DNA from: Gammaproteobacteria bacterium
Lineage (GTDB): Bacteria; Pseudomonadota; Gammaproteobacteria; Steroidobacterales; UBA11654
Assembly: GCA_029244925.1 (NCBI GenBank)
Contig: JAQWQE010000082.1
Coordinates: forward strand, 1-46,703
Length of the DNA stretch: 46,703 bases
Reading direction: 5' to 3'
In this document: positions 19,126 through 29,300 of the stretch, in pieces
Position numbering within the stretch: the first letter of the stretch is position 1
How the letters are laid out: each line of letters begins with the position of its first letter
Notes under the pieces: model-generated
What the model was told of the DNA's origin: nothing
The model's input: only the letters and a program-made list of their open reading frames with translations
The model's database searches: none
Made by a program: the position numbers and the translations under genes

Positions 19126-20082
19126 TTAAAAATATTTTCTTAAGTTCATCCCTTGGTAAAGGTGGGCTACCTCATCTTGATAACCATTAAACATAAGTGT
19201 GGGTTGCTTAGCTCCAAAGAAACCATTGCCAATTCTTCTTTCACGAGATTGACTCCATCGCGGATGATCTACTTCTGGGTTTACATTGGCATAAAATCCA
19301 TATTCATTTGAGGCAGCCATATTCCAACTGGTTTTTGGCTGTGATTCTTGAAAATGAATCTTATTGATCGATTTGATGCTTTTAAAACCATATTTCCATG
19401 GAACAACCAAACGCATGGGAGCACCACTTTGGTTTAATAAATCTTGTCCATATAACCCAACAGCAATTAAAGTTAATGGATTCATAGCTTCAGCCATAGT
19501 CAGCGCCTCAATATAAGGCCACTTTAATATACGCTTTCTTTGACCTGGCATTTCATTGGGTCTATACACTGTCTCAAAGGCAACATATTTAGCCTTGGAA
19601 TTAGGCTCTAGCTTTTCAATAATATTGGCTAGAGGTATACCAATCCATGGGATCACCATTGACCATGCTTCAACGCATCTAAGACGATAGATTCTTTCTT
19701 CAAGGGCATTACTATCAATTAAATCATCTATATTATAAACACCAGTTTTATTTGCTTCTCCGGAGATTTTGACATTCCAAGGAGCAGGCTCAAAGTTTGC
19801 ACTATTTTGATAAGGGTCCGACTTACCCATCCCAAATTCATAAAAATTATTATAAGTGGTGATGTCCTCAAAACTATTTTTTGGCTCTGAAGTGGAATAG
19901 ATTGAGTTTCTTTTGTAGGCAGAAATATAGCCGTCCTCTTTTGATGATTGACTCCAGGTCATTCCCCAAGGAATCATTGTTGAGGCTATACTCATCGATT
20001 TTATCAGTTTCCTGCGTTCTAAATAAATACTCTCCGATGTAATTTCATAGGATTTAATAGTATTGCTTTTTTTTATGCTCAT
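19126..20082 (-). CDS. msrP: MsrP, periplasmic methionine sulfoxide reductase catalytic (Mo-cofactor) subunit
   Basis: Tat-type ERRKLIKSMSIASTMI; YRLRCVEAWSMVIPWIGIPL (Mo-ligand Cys); GAPMRLVVPWKYGFKSIKSI. Confidence 0.95.
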   Translation of the reverse strand: MSIKKSNTIKSYEITSESIYLERRKLIKSMSIASTMIPWGMTWSQSSKEDGYISAYKRNSIYSTSEPKNSFEDITTYNNFYEFGMGKSDPYQNSANFEPAPWNVKISGEANKTGVYNIDDLIDSNALEERIYRLRCVEAWSMVIPWIGIPLANIIEKLEPNSKAKYVAFETVYRPNEMPGQRKRILKWPYIEALTMAEAMNPLTLIAVGLYGQDLLNQSGAPMRLVVPWKYGFKSIKSINKIHFQESQPKTSWNMAASNEYGFYANVNPEVDHPRWSQSRERRIGNGFFGAKQPTLMFNGYQDEVAHLYQGMNLRKYF

Positions 20083-20190
20083 GGACTTATACCTTGCGAG
20101 TTAATTAGAAGATTTATTTGTATATTAGCGGATTCCAACATAGACGCAAACCTAGACTGATGAGACAATATTGGAAAGTAAATAAAGGCC

Positions 20191-21207
20191 ATGATTATGA
20201 AAAATAAAGTTCTGATTTTATTCCCCTTTTTATTCCTTATCTCTTGCGGTTCTGAGGAGCAGTCCAATACGTTTGAAATGACAGTTGGCGGGACAGGTGT
20301 TCCCAATACAATAGGAACACAACATTTTTCTGAGTTTAAACAATCGGTGGAAGAAGGTTTGCCCAATGCAAAAGTTAAGATGCTGGTTTTTGGTCAATTG
20401 GGTTCTGAAGAAAATATTGTATCAGGCCTAAGGAGAGACAGAGTTCAGTTTGCTAATTTATCGGCTATCATTACATCTACATTGATTCCAGAGACAGCAC
20501 TCTTGTATGCTCCTTTTTTATTTAATGATGAAAAAGAAGCAGACTTTATTTTTGATAACTATCTGACTGATTTTTATAAAGAACTATTAGCTGAAAAGGG
20601 TCTAGAGTTTATAGCTTGGAGTGAGATTGGTTTTCACAATATCTATGGAAAAGAACCCATCATTCTGCCCAAGGATGCAATAGGAAAACGCTATCGAGTT
20701 TCTGCTAGTTTGAGCTCACGTTATTTTGCTGAAGCCATTGGTGCCGACCTCATTCCAATGGGCTATGGAGAAATTGTTCAATCCTTGCAAACAGGGTTAA
20801 TTGAAGCGGGAGATAATTCCATTGCGCTTTATGTCAAGACTGGAAAGGAACAAGAAGCACCACATTACACATTGACTCGTCATTCACTTGGAATGTCGCT
20901 TATGGTTGCCCGAAAGGCTTGGTGGGATAAACTATCCAAGGAGGAGCAAAAAGTCATAGCTGAAGCTTGGCCAAAAGTAAGTATTGCTAGAAAAGAGTTG
21001 CGTGCAGAAGCGAAAGAAGATTTAGGCAATGCAGAAAAAATGGGCATTATTGTGCATACATTAAAATCAGAACAAAGAGCATTATGGAAGCAGGCCAGCC
21101 AAGGTCAAACTGAGAGAATGGCAGAAACGATTGGGGGTCGATCTCAGGATTTACTCAATCTAATTAAGCAGGGTAAAACTGAATATCAAATTCAATTTAC
21201 TGAGTAA
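20191..21207 (+). CDS. TRAP transporter solute-binding protein (DctP-like) lipoprotein
   Basis: Lipobox FLFLISCGS; VQFANLSAIITSTLIPETALLYAPFLF, KRYRVSASLSSRYFAEAIGADLIPMGYGEIVQSLQTGLIEAGDNS. Confidence 0.88.
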   Translation: MIMKNKVLILFPFLFLISCGSEEQSNTFEMTVGGTGVPNTIGTQHFSEFKQSVEEGLPNAKVKMLVFGQLGSEENIVSGLRRDRVQFANLSAIITSTLIPETALLYAPFLFNDEKEADFIFDNYLTDFYKELLAEKGLEFIAWSEIGFHNIYGKEPIILPKDAIGKRYRVSASLSSRYFAEAIGADLIPMGYGEIVQSLQTGLIEAGDNSIALYVKTGKEQEAPHYTLTRHSLGMSLMVARKAWWDKLSKEEQKVIAEAWPKVSIARKELRAEAKEDLGNAEKMGIIVHTLKSEQRALWKQASQGQTERMAETIGGRSQDLLNLIKQGKTEYQIQFTE

Positions 21208-21221
21208 CTGTTATAACTAGT

Positions 21222-22355
21222 GTGAATAAAAAAATTATACTGATTCTGCTTACAGAAGCTATAGCAGGTATTTCTTTTGGGATTAGCATGCCGCTAGGCG
21301 CTCTAACACTGGAGACTTGGGGTCAATCATCTACTATTATTGGCCTCAGTTCAGCCATGCCTGGGCTTGCTGCAGTCATAGTGACTCCTTTTTTGCCTAG
21401 GTTGATCAACTATTACGATCAAATCTCCATTCTCAAATTTTCTTTTATTGTAGTTCCCTTGTCTCTCATATTATTAAGTTTCACAAATGACCTCTTTGTT
21501 TGGTTTTTTTTACGATTTACCCTGGGAGCAGGTGCAACAGTGATATGGGTTATTACTGAAATATGGATTAATTCTTATGCTAAAGATGAAAATCGAGGAA
21601 TAATAATTGCTATCTATACCTCAGTATTATCATTTGGTTTTATATCGGGTGTCTTATTGTTATCTGTGTTCCAAGTCGAAAACTACAATACAGCTTTCTA
21701 TGCAGCAGCAACCATTGCAATCCTTGCTGCTATTCCCATATGGCCAATAAAAGATTGGCCTGTATATGATGTGGTGGAGGATATTTCATTCATGAAATAC
21801 TTGAGAAAGGCTCCCAGCTTGATGGGATCCAGCTGGGTCATGGGATTTCTTTATGCTGCAACTGCTTCATTGTTACCAATCTTTGCATTGCAATATGAAT
21901 TAAATTATGCAGAATCTTCCAGAACAGTTGCATGGCTAGGATCTGGAGAATTATTTTTACCAATCTTGGTGGGCTTTATAGCAGATCGAATGAGTAAAAG
22001 AAAACTGATGATTGCTATTTCTATTATTGCCACATTGGCATTAATTATGATGCCTTATATATTTTCATATGATCTACCACGTGTATTACTTTTATTTATA
22101 TTGGGCGGGGCAATTATGAGTCTTTATTCATTGGGACTAACCATGCTAGGGCATCAATTTAAAGGACAAGCATTGACCTCTGCCAATGCAAGTTTTATCT
22201 TTTTTCTTTGTCTGGGAGAAATTTTTGGACCGCCTATTATTGGGACTTCTATGGACATATTCGGCATCTATGCTTTCGGATGGGTGTCAGCAGGAGTTTG
22301 TTTTACCTACCTATTAATTTTTATTTCAAGCGGAAGTATGAAAGCAGCAAGATGA
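21222..22355 (+). CDS. MFS transporter (YcaD/CsbX-like)
   Basis: 12-TM-like hydrophobicity; RFTLGAGATVIWVITEIWINSYAKDENRG, GFIADRMSKRKLM. GTG start. Confidence 0.85.
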   Translation: MNKKIILILLTEAIAGISFGISMPLGALTLETWGQSSTIIGLSSAMPGLAAVIVTPFLPRLINYYDQISILKFSFIVVPLSLILLSFTNDLFVWFFLRFTLGAGATVIWVITEIWINSYAKDENRGIIIAIYTSVLSFGFISGVLLLSVFQVENYNTAFYAAATIAILAAIPIWPIKDWPVYDVVEDISFMKYLRKAPSLMGSSWVMGFLYAATASLLPIFALQYELNYAESSRTVAWLGSGELFLPILVGFIADRMSKRKLMIAISIIATLALIMMPYIFSYDLPRVLLLFILGGAIMSLYSLGLTMLGHQFKGQALTSANASFIFFLCLGEIFGPPIIGTSMDIFGIYAFGWVSAGVCFTYLLIFISSGSMKAAR

Positions 22356-22357
22356 TT

Positions 22358-23713
22358 TTAGGCAATTGGATTGTCTAATGGTTTATCTTCTATAACTGGC
22401 TCAGGCTCTTCTGTATTTTTTAAGGGATAGCTAAATGTATGTCGGATACTCATGCCAGTCGATTCTTGTGGAACGGCATCAATATATACAGGCCTATAAA
22501 CAGTATTCCTGATGGCTGAAATAGCTACTTTATCAATTAATTTCTGAGGTTCAGATTCTATAATTTCAATGTTATCAGTATTTCCATTCAAATTTATTGA
22601 GTATTGAATGGCTATAAAACCAGATGCAAAAGTTTGATTCTCACTGTCCTTTATTTTAATGGGGTATTTGGAAGGAATCAGAATGTTTCTTACTCTAATA
22701 GGCTTTGAAAAGCGTTCTTTAATTACCGAGCCCATTGACTCATCTTCTTCAATCAATTGCCAACAATCTTGATAAGCTTTCTTAGCTGATTCTGCTCTTC
22801 CGAAACTATTATAGGTATCTCCTAAATCCAATAAAACTTCCAACTTCAAAAAAAGATTCTTTTCTTCGTTTGCGTCAATGGCTTGTAATGCTTTTTTTAA
22901 TGGGCTTAGACTTTGATAAATGTCCATCCCTTCTCTTCGATGAGAGTAGGCAATATTTTTGAAGGTTTCGATCAGTTCACCCAAGTTTTGATCGTTTCGT
23001 TTTGTTTGTCTTTCCAGTATTTCTGTATGGATTTGTCTCTCAGAATACACTTGTCCTGATCTCTTATACCATTTAGCCAGTTTGATTAAGGATTCATCCA
23101 CCATGGGATTTTCTATGCCAAAATGGTTTTTATTGACATAGACTTGAAAGTTTTGATGGTGATTGGCTTTGTCAAAATTTCTCAGACCAATAAAGCTTTC
23201 AGTCAGTGAGTCATGAATTTTTAACTGCTCTAGATTATAGAAACCACCATTCACATGATTAATTCTTAATGCTCTTTCAAAGATATTAACGGCTTTATCG
23301 TATTCTTCAAAACGATTGAGTGTTAGTCCAAAACCATAGAGTGGGGAGATCAGTTCAGGGGAAATAATATTTTGATTTGACTCAATCAACTTGATGCACC
23401 TTTGAAAGGTTATTTGAGATTGATCAAAATCATCTATCATATAAAAAGCACTCGCTAGGTTATTTAAAGGAGTGATTAGTTTGTAGTTTTCTGGCCCATA
23501 GGTCTTCTCAGTTAAATTGACAATGCTAGTAGCAACCGCAATGCTTTCTTCATATCGTTCTTGATCAAAGAGATTGAGAAACTGTTCTTGCAATTTATTT
23601 CTTTCCAGAAGATTGCTTTCTTCATTGGTTTCTTGGCTATTAATATGGAAGGAGCTGAAGGACAAGCCTAATAGCATCATTATCAATATTATTTTCTTTA
23701 TAAAGTGATTCAA
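22358..23713 (-). CDS. TPR-repeat protein with TonB-type C-terminal domain
   Basis: Signal peptide-like N-terminus; TPR-like repeats (YDKAVNIFERALRINHV, AESAKKAYQDCWQ); C-terminal ASGFIAIQYSINLNGNTDNIEIIESEPQKLIDKVAISAIRNTVYRPVYIDAVPQ is TonB-CTD-like. Confidence 0.8.
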   Translation of the reverse strand: MNHFIKKIILIMMLLGLSFSSFHINSQETNEESNLLERNKLQEQFLNLFDQERYEESIAVATSIVNLTEKTYGPENYKLITPLNNLASAFYMIDDFDQSQITFQRCIKLIESNQNIISPELISPLYGFGLTLNRFEEYDKAVNIFERALRINHVNGGFYNLEQLKIHDSLTESFIGLRNFDKANHHQNFQVYVNKNHFGIENPMVDESLIKLAKWYKRSGQVYSERQIHTEILERQTKRNDQNLGELIETFKNIAYSHRREGMDIYQSLSPLKKALQAIDANEEKNLFLKLEVLLDLGDTYNSFGRAESAKKAYQDCWQLIEEDESMGSVIKERFSKPIRVRNILIPSKYPIKIKDSENQTFASGFIAIQYSINLNGNTDNIEIIESEPQKLIDKVAISAIRNTVYRPVYIDAVPQESTGMSIRHTFSYPLKNTEEPEPVIEDKPLDNPIA

Positions 23714-23798
23714 ATTGTCCTGTAGAGTCTTTGCATTAGCATGCTATTAATTTATCATAAAATATGAATTTGAGCATAATAGACAAAGAGATTTTAGT

Positions 23799-24365
23799 AT
23801 GACAGATATAGGCGCAGAACATTTTGTAAATGGCAATAGTGTCTACAAGCCTTTTCCTGAGGAATGCCATCAATTAATAGTAGCAATGGGTTGTTTCTGG
23901 GGAGTAGAAAAACTATTTTGGCAAGAAGAAGGCGTCTACTCAACAAGCGCAGTTTATATTGGTGGAACTGCTGTTGATCCGACTTATCAAGAGGTATGTA
24001 CTGGAACGACAGGGCATACTGAAGGCGTTCTGATTGTCTATGATCCTTTAAAGATTTCTACAAAAGAAATATTAAAGTTTTTTTGGGAAGGGCATGATCC
24101 AACGCAATATATGAGACAGGGCAATGATATAGGCTCACAGTATCGCTCAGCTATATTTTTTTCCGATGACGAGACACTGCAGTTAATTCATGAAACAAAA
24201 GAGCAATATCAACAGGAATTAAATCAATCTGGTTATGGTGAAATTGTTACAGAGATTAAATCAGAGGAGCATTTTTATTATGCAGAAGACTATCATCAGC
24301 AATACCTGGCTAAAAATCCTAATGGTTATTGTGGTCTTGGCGGGACTGGTGTTTGTTTAAAGTAG
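23799..24365 (+). CDS. msrA: Peptide-methionine (S)-S-oxide reductase
   Basis: AMGCFWGVEKLFW, YTGG-like YIGGTAVDPTYQEVCTGTTGHTEGVLI, EGHDPTQYMRQGNDIGSQYRSAIF. Confidence 0.96.
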   Translation: MTDIGAEHFVNGNSVYKPFPEECHQLIVAMGCFWGVEKLFWQEEGVYSTSAVYIGGTAVDPTYQEVCTGTTGHTEGVLIVYDPLKISTKEILKFFWEGHDPTQYMRQGNDIGSQYRSAIFFSDDETLQLIHETKEQYQQELNQSGYGEIVTEIKSEEHFYYAEDYHQQYLAKNPNGYCGLGGTGVCLK

Positions 24366-24370
24366 CAACT

Positions 24371-24742
24371 CTAATTTAGAACTTTATAGCCTCTTCCTTT
24401 TAGACACCGTTTTAGGATATTCTCCTTTTCTCTAATAGCCCTCAAGCCTGATCGAGTTCCTCCTGAGACAGTGCCTAACTCAATGCCGTCTTTCCGCTTA
24501 TCTGAAATAGCTTCAATAACAGCTCCTACCGCAGCTCCTGTCGCTGAACCTTTAGCTATACTTTTGATGGTAGAAATATCATTAGAATAAGCTTTACATT
24601 CTTCTAAATCAGTTTCATAGAGAGTCATGTCAACACCTTTGGTATCAATAATTGGCTTAGCCATATCTAAGATAGAAGACGAATCATTACTCACACAGCT
24701 TGTGACTAGAAATGACATTAGTATTAAGAAATTGTATTGCAT
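24371..24742 (-). CDS. Small lipoprotein with glycine-zipper-like segment
   Basis: Lipobox LVTSCVS; AKGSATGAAVGAVIEA glycine-zipper-like segment. Confidence 0.7.
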   Translation of the reverse strand: MQYNFLILMSFLVTSCVSNDSSSILDMAKPIIDTKGVDMTLYETDLEECKAYSNDISTIKSIAKGSATGAAVGAVIEAISDKRKDGIELGTVSGGTRSGLRAIREKENILKRCLKGRGYKVLN

Positions 24743-24817
24743 AGTATTACTTATTGATTATATATAGATCAATGTAATCAAAAATTATATAGAAAGGATG
24801 AAGATTGTATTTATTTT

Positions 24818-26011
24818 TTAATCTTGAATGGATTCAAATAGACCTGCAGCTCCCATACCGCCACCCACACACATTGTTACAACACCATATTGTGCATCAC
24901 GACGACGAAGTTCACGAAGCAAATGTCCAACTTGTCTTGCTCCAGTCATACCAAAAGGATGTCCAATAGCTATTGAGCCACCGTTTAGATTTAATTTTTC
25001 AGAAGGCAGATTGAGTGTATCTCTGATGTACACAACTTGCGATGCAAATGCTTCATTGAGCTCCCATACACCAATATCATTAATTGTTAATCCAGCTGAT
25101 TTAAGAAGTTTAGGTATAGCAAATACAGGACCAATTCCCATTTCATCGGGCTCACATCCAACAACAGTGAAGCCTCTGAAATAGGCCATTGGTTTGATGT
25201 TTAACTCATTAGCCTTATCCTCACTCATAACCATAGCAACCGATGCACCATCTGACAGTTGAGATGCATTTCCTGCTGTGACAGAGCCCCTTTCTGGGTC
25301 GAATACAGGTTTCAGCCCGGCCAATCCTTCCAAGGTTGTTTGTGGACGATTGCAGTTGTCATGATCTACCACTGTATCAACCTCAGATATTTCTTCTGTT
25401 TCTTTGTTTTTAACCAACATTTTAGTATTCATCGGCACAATTTCGTCATCAAAGAATCCTTGTTCTTGTGCATTTGCACATCGTATTTGGCTTGATAATG
25501 CGTATTCATCTTGAGACTCTCTAGAGATACCGTATCGTTTTGCAACTGTTTCAGCAGTCGTCCCCATGGCGTGATAAACACCGGGTACTTCTTTTGCTAC
25601 TTTTTCATTTTCGAACATGTATTCATTGATGTGACCTTGAGTGGTACTGATTGATTCAACACCACCTGCAATAATACAATCCGCGAAACCGCTTTGGATT
25701 TGAGTTGCAGCCATGGCTATAGTTTGTAAACCAGATGAGCAATACCTGTTTACTGTAGTACCACCTGTATTAATTGAGAGTTTAGATGCAACAGCTGCCA
25801 CTCTTGCAATATTATTGCCTTGAGGTCCCTCTGGATATCCACAGCCCAGAATCACATCTTCAACTAAAGCTGGATCTATTTCTGGATTTCTATCCATTAA
25901 AGCATCTATGATATGAGCGGTCATATCATCTGCTCGGGTTTGATTGAAACCACCTCTGAATGATTTTGCTAGCCCTGTTCTTACGCTATCCACTATTACT
26001 GCTTGTGCCAT
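24818..26011 (-). CDS. Acetyl-CoA C-acyltransferase (thiolase)
   Basis: [16 protein letters not shown] active-site Cys, [46 protein letters not shown]. Start [12 protein letters not shown] at 26011 preferred. Confidence 0.95.
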   Translation of the reverse strand: MAQAVIVDSVRTGLAKSFRGGFNQTRADDMTAHIIDALMDRNPEIDPALVEDVILGCGYPEGPQGNNIARVAAVASKLSINTGGTTVNRYCSSGLQTIAMAATQIQSGFADCIIAGGVESISTTQGHINEYMFENEKVAKEVPGVYHAMGTTAETVAKRYGISRESQDEYALSSQIRCANAQEQGFFDDEIVPMNTKMLVKNKETEEISEVDTVVDHDNCNRPQTTLEGLAGLKPVFDPERGSVTAGNASQLSDGASVAMVMSEDKANELNIKPMAYFRGFTVVGCEPDEMGIGPVFAIPKLLKSAGLTINDIGVWELNEAFASQVVYIRDTLNLPSEKLNLNGGSIAIGHPFGMTGARQVGHLLRELRRRDAQYGVVTMCVGGGMGAAGLFESIQD

Positions 26012-26225
26012 TATCTTCCTCATCAAAATTTTTTAACTAAGTCGGGTGATATTAGGGTAGTGCATTAAAATTCGCAAGCAAAAATGATTCAGTAACCTAA
26101 TAAAAAATAGGATGCCTTTGAATGTGAAGAAACTATGATGATTCTGTAACGAAGTGTATCTTCAATAGAAAATAATCCATAAATCTATACAATTGTCCTA
26201 AATTAATAGTTGAATCTTGATTTTT

Positions 26226-27356
26226 ATGACAAAAAATAAAAAAATTATAGCTGGCATTATTGTGGTGTTGATTATCATTGTCTCTTTCTCGGGAGGCGGA
26301 GAAGACCCAATTAAGGTTAATGCTATTAAACCAGAAATGAGAACTGTAGAAAAAACTGTTTCCAACACAAGGGCTGGGACTATCGATGCTTGCAGAAGAG
26401 CAAAAATGTCACCTGCTATGGGAGGGCAAATTGCCTCATTAACAGTTAAAGAAGGCGATATGGTAAAAAAAGACCAAGTTTTATTGGAGTTATGGAATAA
26501 AGAAACCAAAGCAAGAGTAGTGGCTGCAGAAAGAGGTGCTGAGCAAGTCTGTATTTTATCTGATAAGGCGAATCGTGATGCCAATAGAATTACTGAACTT
26601 TTCACTAAAGGATTAGCCTCTGAAGAATCAAAAGAAACCGCGGTAAGTAATGCTCAATCTAGTGTGGCTTCTTGCAATGCAGCAAAAGCACAAATTGATG
26701 TGACTAAAGCATCTCTAGAAAGAACTATGTTGATTGCTCCTTTCGATGGGATTATTGCTGAAATTGAAGGAGAGCTAGGGGAATATGTCACTCCTTCTCC
26801 TGTTGGTGTTGCAACTAAACCTACTGTTGATCTTATTGATAACACTTGTATCTATATCAAAGCACCGATAGATGAGATTGATGCGCCTGAGGTTATTTCA
26901 GGCTTGAAAGCGAGAATTACAATGGATGCTTTTGGCCAAGAAGAATTTCCATCAACGGTTACAAGGGTTGCGCCTTATGTTTTGGATCTAGAAAAACAAG
27001 CAAGAACAGTTGAAATTGAAGCAGTTTTTGATAACCCTCAAAATTTTTTATTACCCGGTTATAGCGCTGATATAACCATTATTATTGATACAGTAGAAGA
27101 TGCACTAAGCGTTCCAACTCAAGCAGTTATAAGAGACGAGTTTGTATATCTAATCAATGAAGACAACACTCTAGTGAAACAAAATATTGAAGTGGGGCTT
27201 TCCAATTGGCAATACTCAGAAGTGCTTAGTGGGATTACTATTGATGACAGAATTGTTTTATCCATAGATAGAAAAGGGGTGGAAGGTGGAGTAAAAGTAA
27301 TTGTAGAAGAAGAAATAGAGGAAGTTCAAACATTTGGTCCACGTGATGTTAGTTGA
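26226..27356 (+). CDS. Membrane-fusion/periplasmic adaptor protein (HlyD/MacA-like)
   Basis: N-terminal TM, AGTIDACRRAKMSPAMGGQIASLTVKEGDMVKKDQVLLEL lipoyl-like, coiled-coil hairpin, LERTMLIAPFDGIIAEI. ATG 26226 preferred over TTG 26217. Confidence 0.9.
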   Translation: MTKNKKIIAGIIVVLIIIVSFSGGGEDPIKVNAIKPEMRTVEKTVSNTRAGTIDACRRAKMSPAMGGQIASLTVKEGDMVKKDQVLLELWNKETKARVVAAERGAEQVCILSDKANRDANRITELFTKGLASEESKETAVSNAQSSVASCNAAKAQIDVTKASLERTMLIAPFDGIIAEIEGELGEYVTPSPVGVATKPTVDLIDNTCIYIKAPIDEIDAPEVISGLKARITMDAFGQEEFPSTVTRVAPYVLDLEKQARTVEIEAVFDNPQNFLLPGYSADITIIIDTVEDALSVPTQAVIRDEFVYLINEDNTLVKQNIEVGLSNWQYSEVLSGITIDDRIVLSIDRKGVEGGVKVIVEEEIEEVQTFGPRDVS

Positions 27357-27406
27357 AACCTCTTAATATTCAAAAATTGGGAAATACTTAATATTCATAA
27401 ATCAAG

Positions 27407-28081
27407 ATGATTCGTATAGAAAACTTAAGTCGAAAGTTTGAAGTTGGTAATCAGATTGTGCGTGCTTTGGATCATATCGATTTGGAGATTACAAAAGGGG
27501 AATATCTATCTATCATGGGCGTTTCAGGCTCTGGTAAATCCACATTATTGAATATCCTAGGTTTACTTGATACTCCAACTAAAGGCGATTATATTTTATC
27601 TGGCATTAATACTTCTGAAATGAATGATGATGAAATGGCTCATATTAGATCAACAAAAATTGGCTTTGTTTTTCAATCGTTTCACTTAATTCCAAGATTA
27701 ACAGCGGCAGAAAACATAGAGATGCCAATGGTTCTGGCTGGCATTAAGCCCAAGGATCGTCAAGAAAAAGTTGAAATTGCACTGTCACATGTCAGCCTTA
27801 ATGATCGTTCTGATCATAAGCCAGAACAACTTTCAGGAGGTCAGCGACAACGTGTTGCTATTGCTCGATCTATAGTAATGGAGCCCGATGTGCTTCTAGC
27901 CGATGAGCCAACAGGTAATCTGGATTCTACTTCAGGGATTGAAATTGTTAGACTGATCGAAGATCTTAATAAAGCAGGCCTGACACTCATTGTGGTTACT
28001 CATGATAGAAAACTAGGCAATCGGTCGGATCGATTAATTAGACTTTTGGATGGGAAAATTATCGATGATGACAGGAAGTAA
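27407..28081 (+). CDS. ABC transporter ATP-binding protein (MacB/LolD-like)
   Basis: Walker [10 protein letters not shown], signature [15 protein letters not shown], Walker [14 protein letters not shown]. Confidence 0.96.
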   Translation: MIRIENLSRKFEVGNQIVRALDHIDLEITKGEYLSIMGVSGSGKSTLLNILGLLDTPTKGDYILSGINTSEMNDDEMAHIRSTKIGFVFQSFHLIPRLTAAENIEMPMVLAGIKPKDRQEKVEIALSHVSLNDRSDHKPEQLSGGQRQRVAIARSIVMEPDVLLADEPTGNLDSTSGIEIVRLIEDLNKAGLTLIVVTHDRKLGNRSDRLIRLLDGKIIDDDRK

Positions 28082-28084
28082 ACG

Positions 28085-29299
28085 ATGCGTTTTTACGATT
28101 TAATTTTTTTAGCGCTAAGCACTCTTATTCGCTATCCCCTAAGAACAATTATGTTACTAGTTGCCACATCGATTGGCGTCATGGCAGTGATACTTCTCAC
28201 AGCTGTTGGAGAAGGCGCTAGAGACTATATTTCTGGTGAATTCAGAGATATGGGTACCAATCTGATTATTGTTATACCTGGAAAAAATGAAACTTCAGGG
28301 GGTGGATCACCCGTAGACTTAGCTGGTGTAACACCCAGGGATTTAACCATTGAAGATGCAATTAGTCTTAGAAAAATCGATGGAGTAAAAAACATAGCAC
28401 CGATTGTGATTGGAGAGACCTCAGCACAATTCAATGGACTAGAAAGAAATGTTCCGATCATAGGCTCAACTCAGTCTTTTTTAAGTGTAAGAAAATGGGA
28501 AATGGAAACGGGTATGTTTTTGCCAGGCAGTACTTTAGAGCGCTCCCCACCGGTTTGTGTAATTGGTAAAGAAGTTGAAAAAGAACTCTTTGGGGCATCC
28601 AATGCAATTGGACAGTGGTTGAGACTGGGCGATAGAAGATGTCGTGTTACTGGAATCATTGGCACTGAAGGAAGAGCGGTGGGTATCGATGTTCAGAAGT
28701 TAGTTGTGGTACCAGTGAGTCTTGCGACAGCTTTGTTTAATCGTCCTTCATTATTCCGAATAGCAGTTGAGGCCGAAAATAGACTGGTCGGCGACCAGAT
28801 TATTAAAGATATGAAAAAAATTCTTAAAAAACGCCATCGAGGTAAAGAAGATTTTACGGTAATTAGGCAGGATGCAGTGATGGCATCATTTGATAACATT
28901 TTTAATGTGCTGACTATGGCACTTGGCTCCATTGCATCAATCAGTTTATTTGTGGCTGGAATTTTAATTATGAATGTTATGTTGGTTGCAGTTTCCCAAA
29001 GACAATCTGAGATTGGTTTGTTAAAAGCCATTGGTGCAAAGAACAAGCAGATCAATCAACTGTTTATAACGGAGGCTATTTTACTATCAGGTTCGGGAGC
29101 TGTTTTGGGCTTAATCTTAGGGCATAGTATTACACAAGTATTAAAGATTTCTTTTCCCACATTTAATTTTCTTCCACCAATGTGGGCCTCATATGTATCA
29201 TTGATATTAGCATTGATGTCTGGAGTAATATTTGGTTTGCTTCCAGCTAGAAGAGCTTCTAAGCTGGAACCAGTGATAGCATTAACTGGTAACAAGTAA
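28085..29299 (+). CDS. ABC transporter permease (MacB/FtsX family), first copy
   Basis: N-terminal TM plus MacB-like periplasmic domain; MLVAVSQRQSEIGLLKAIGAKNKQINQLFITEAILLSG. Confidence 0.92.
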   Translation: MRFYDLIFLALSTLIRYPLRTIMLLVATSIGVMAVILLTAVGEGARDYISGEFRDMGTNLIIVIPGKNETSGGGSPVDLAGVTPRDLTIEDAISLRKIDGVKNIAPIVIGETSAQFNGLERNVPIIGSTQSFLSVRKWEMETGMFLPGSTLERSPPVCVIGKEVEKELFGASNAIGQWLRLGDRRCRVTGIIGTEGRAVGIDVQKLVVVPVSLATALFNRPSLFRIAVEAENRLVGDQIIKDMKKILKKRHRGKEDFTVIRQDAVMASFDNIFNVLTMALGSIASISLFVAGILIMNVMLVAVSQRQSEIGLLKAIGAKNKQINQLFITEAILLSGSGAVLGLILGHSITQVLKISFPTFNFLPPMWASYVSLILALMSGVIFGLLPARRASKLEPVIALTGNK

Positions 29300-29300
29300 T

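Noticed and set aside
20079-20366. 95-aa antisense ORF over the start of the TRAP lipoprotein gene and the msrP divergent region
   Set aside because: Opposes a lipobox-bearing CDS; no independent support.
24828-25495. Antisense ORFs 24828..25184 and 25259..25495 in the thiolase gene
   Set aside because: Shadow ORFs opposite a strongly supported thiolase.
26096-26111. CCTA-N8-TAGG dyad upstream of the thiolase/adaptor divergent pair
   Set aside because: Arms of only 4 bp in AT-rich sequence; indistinguishable from chance.
26198-26605. 135-aa antisense ORF over the adaptor gene
   Set aside because: Opposite strand of a well-supported adaptor CDS; hydrophobic and Ser/Ala-rich as expected of a shadow frame.
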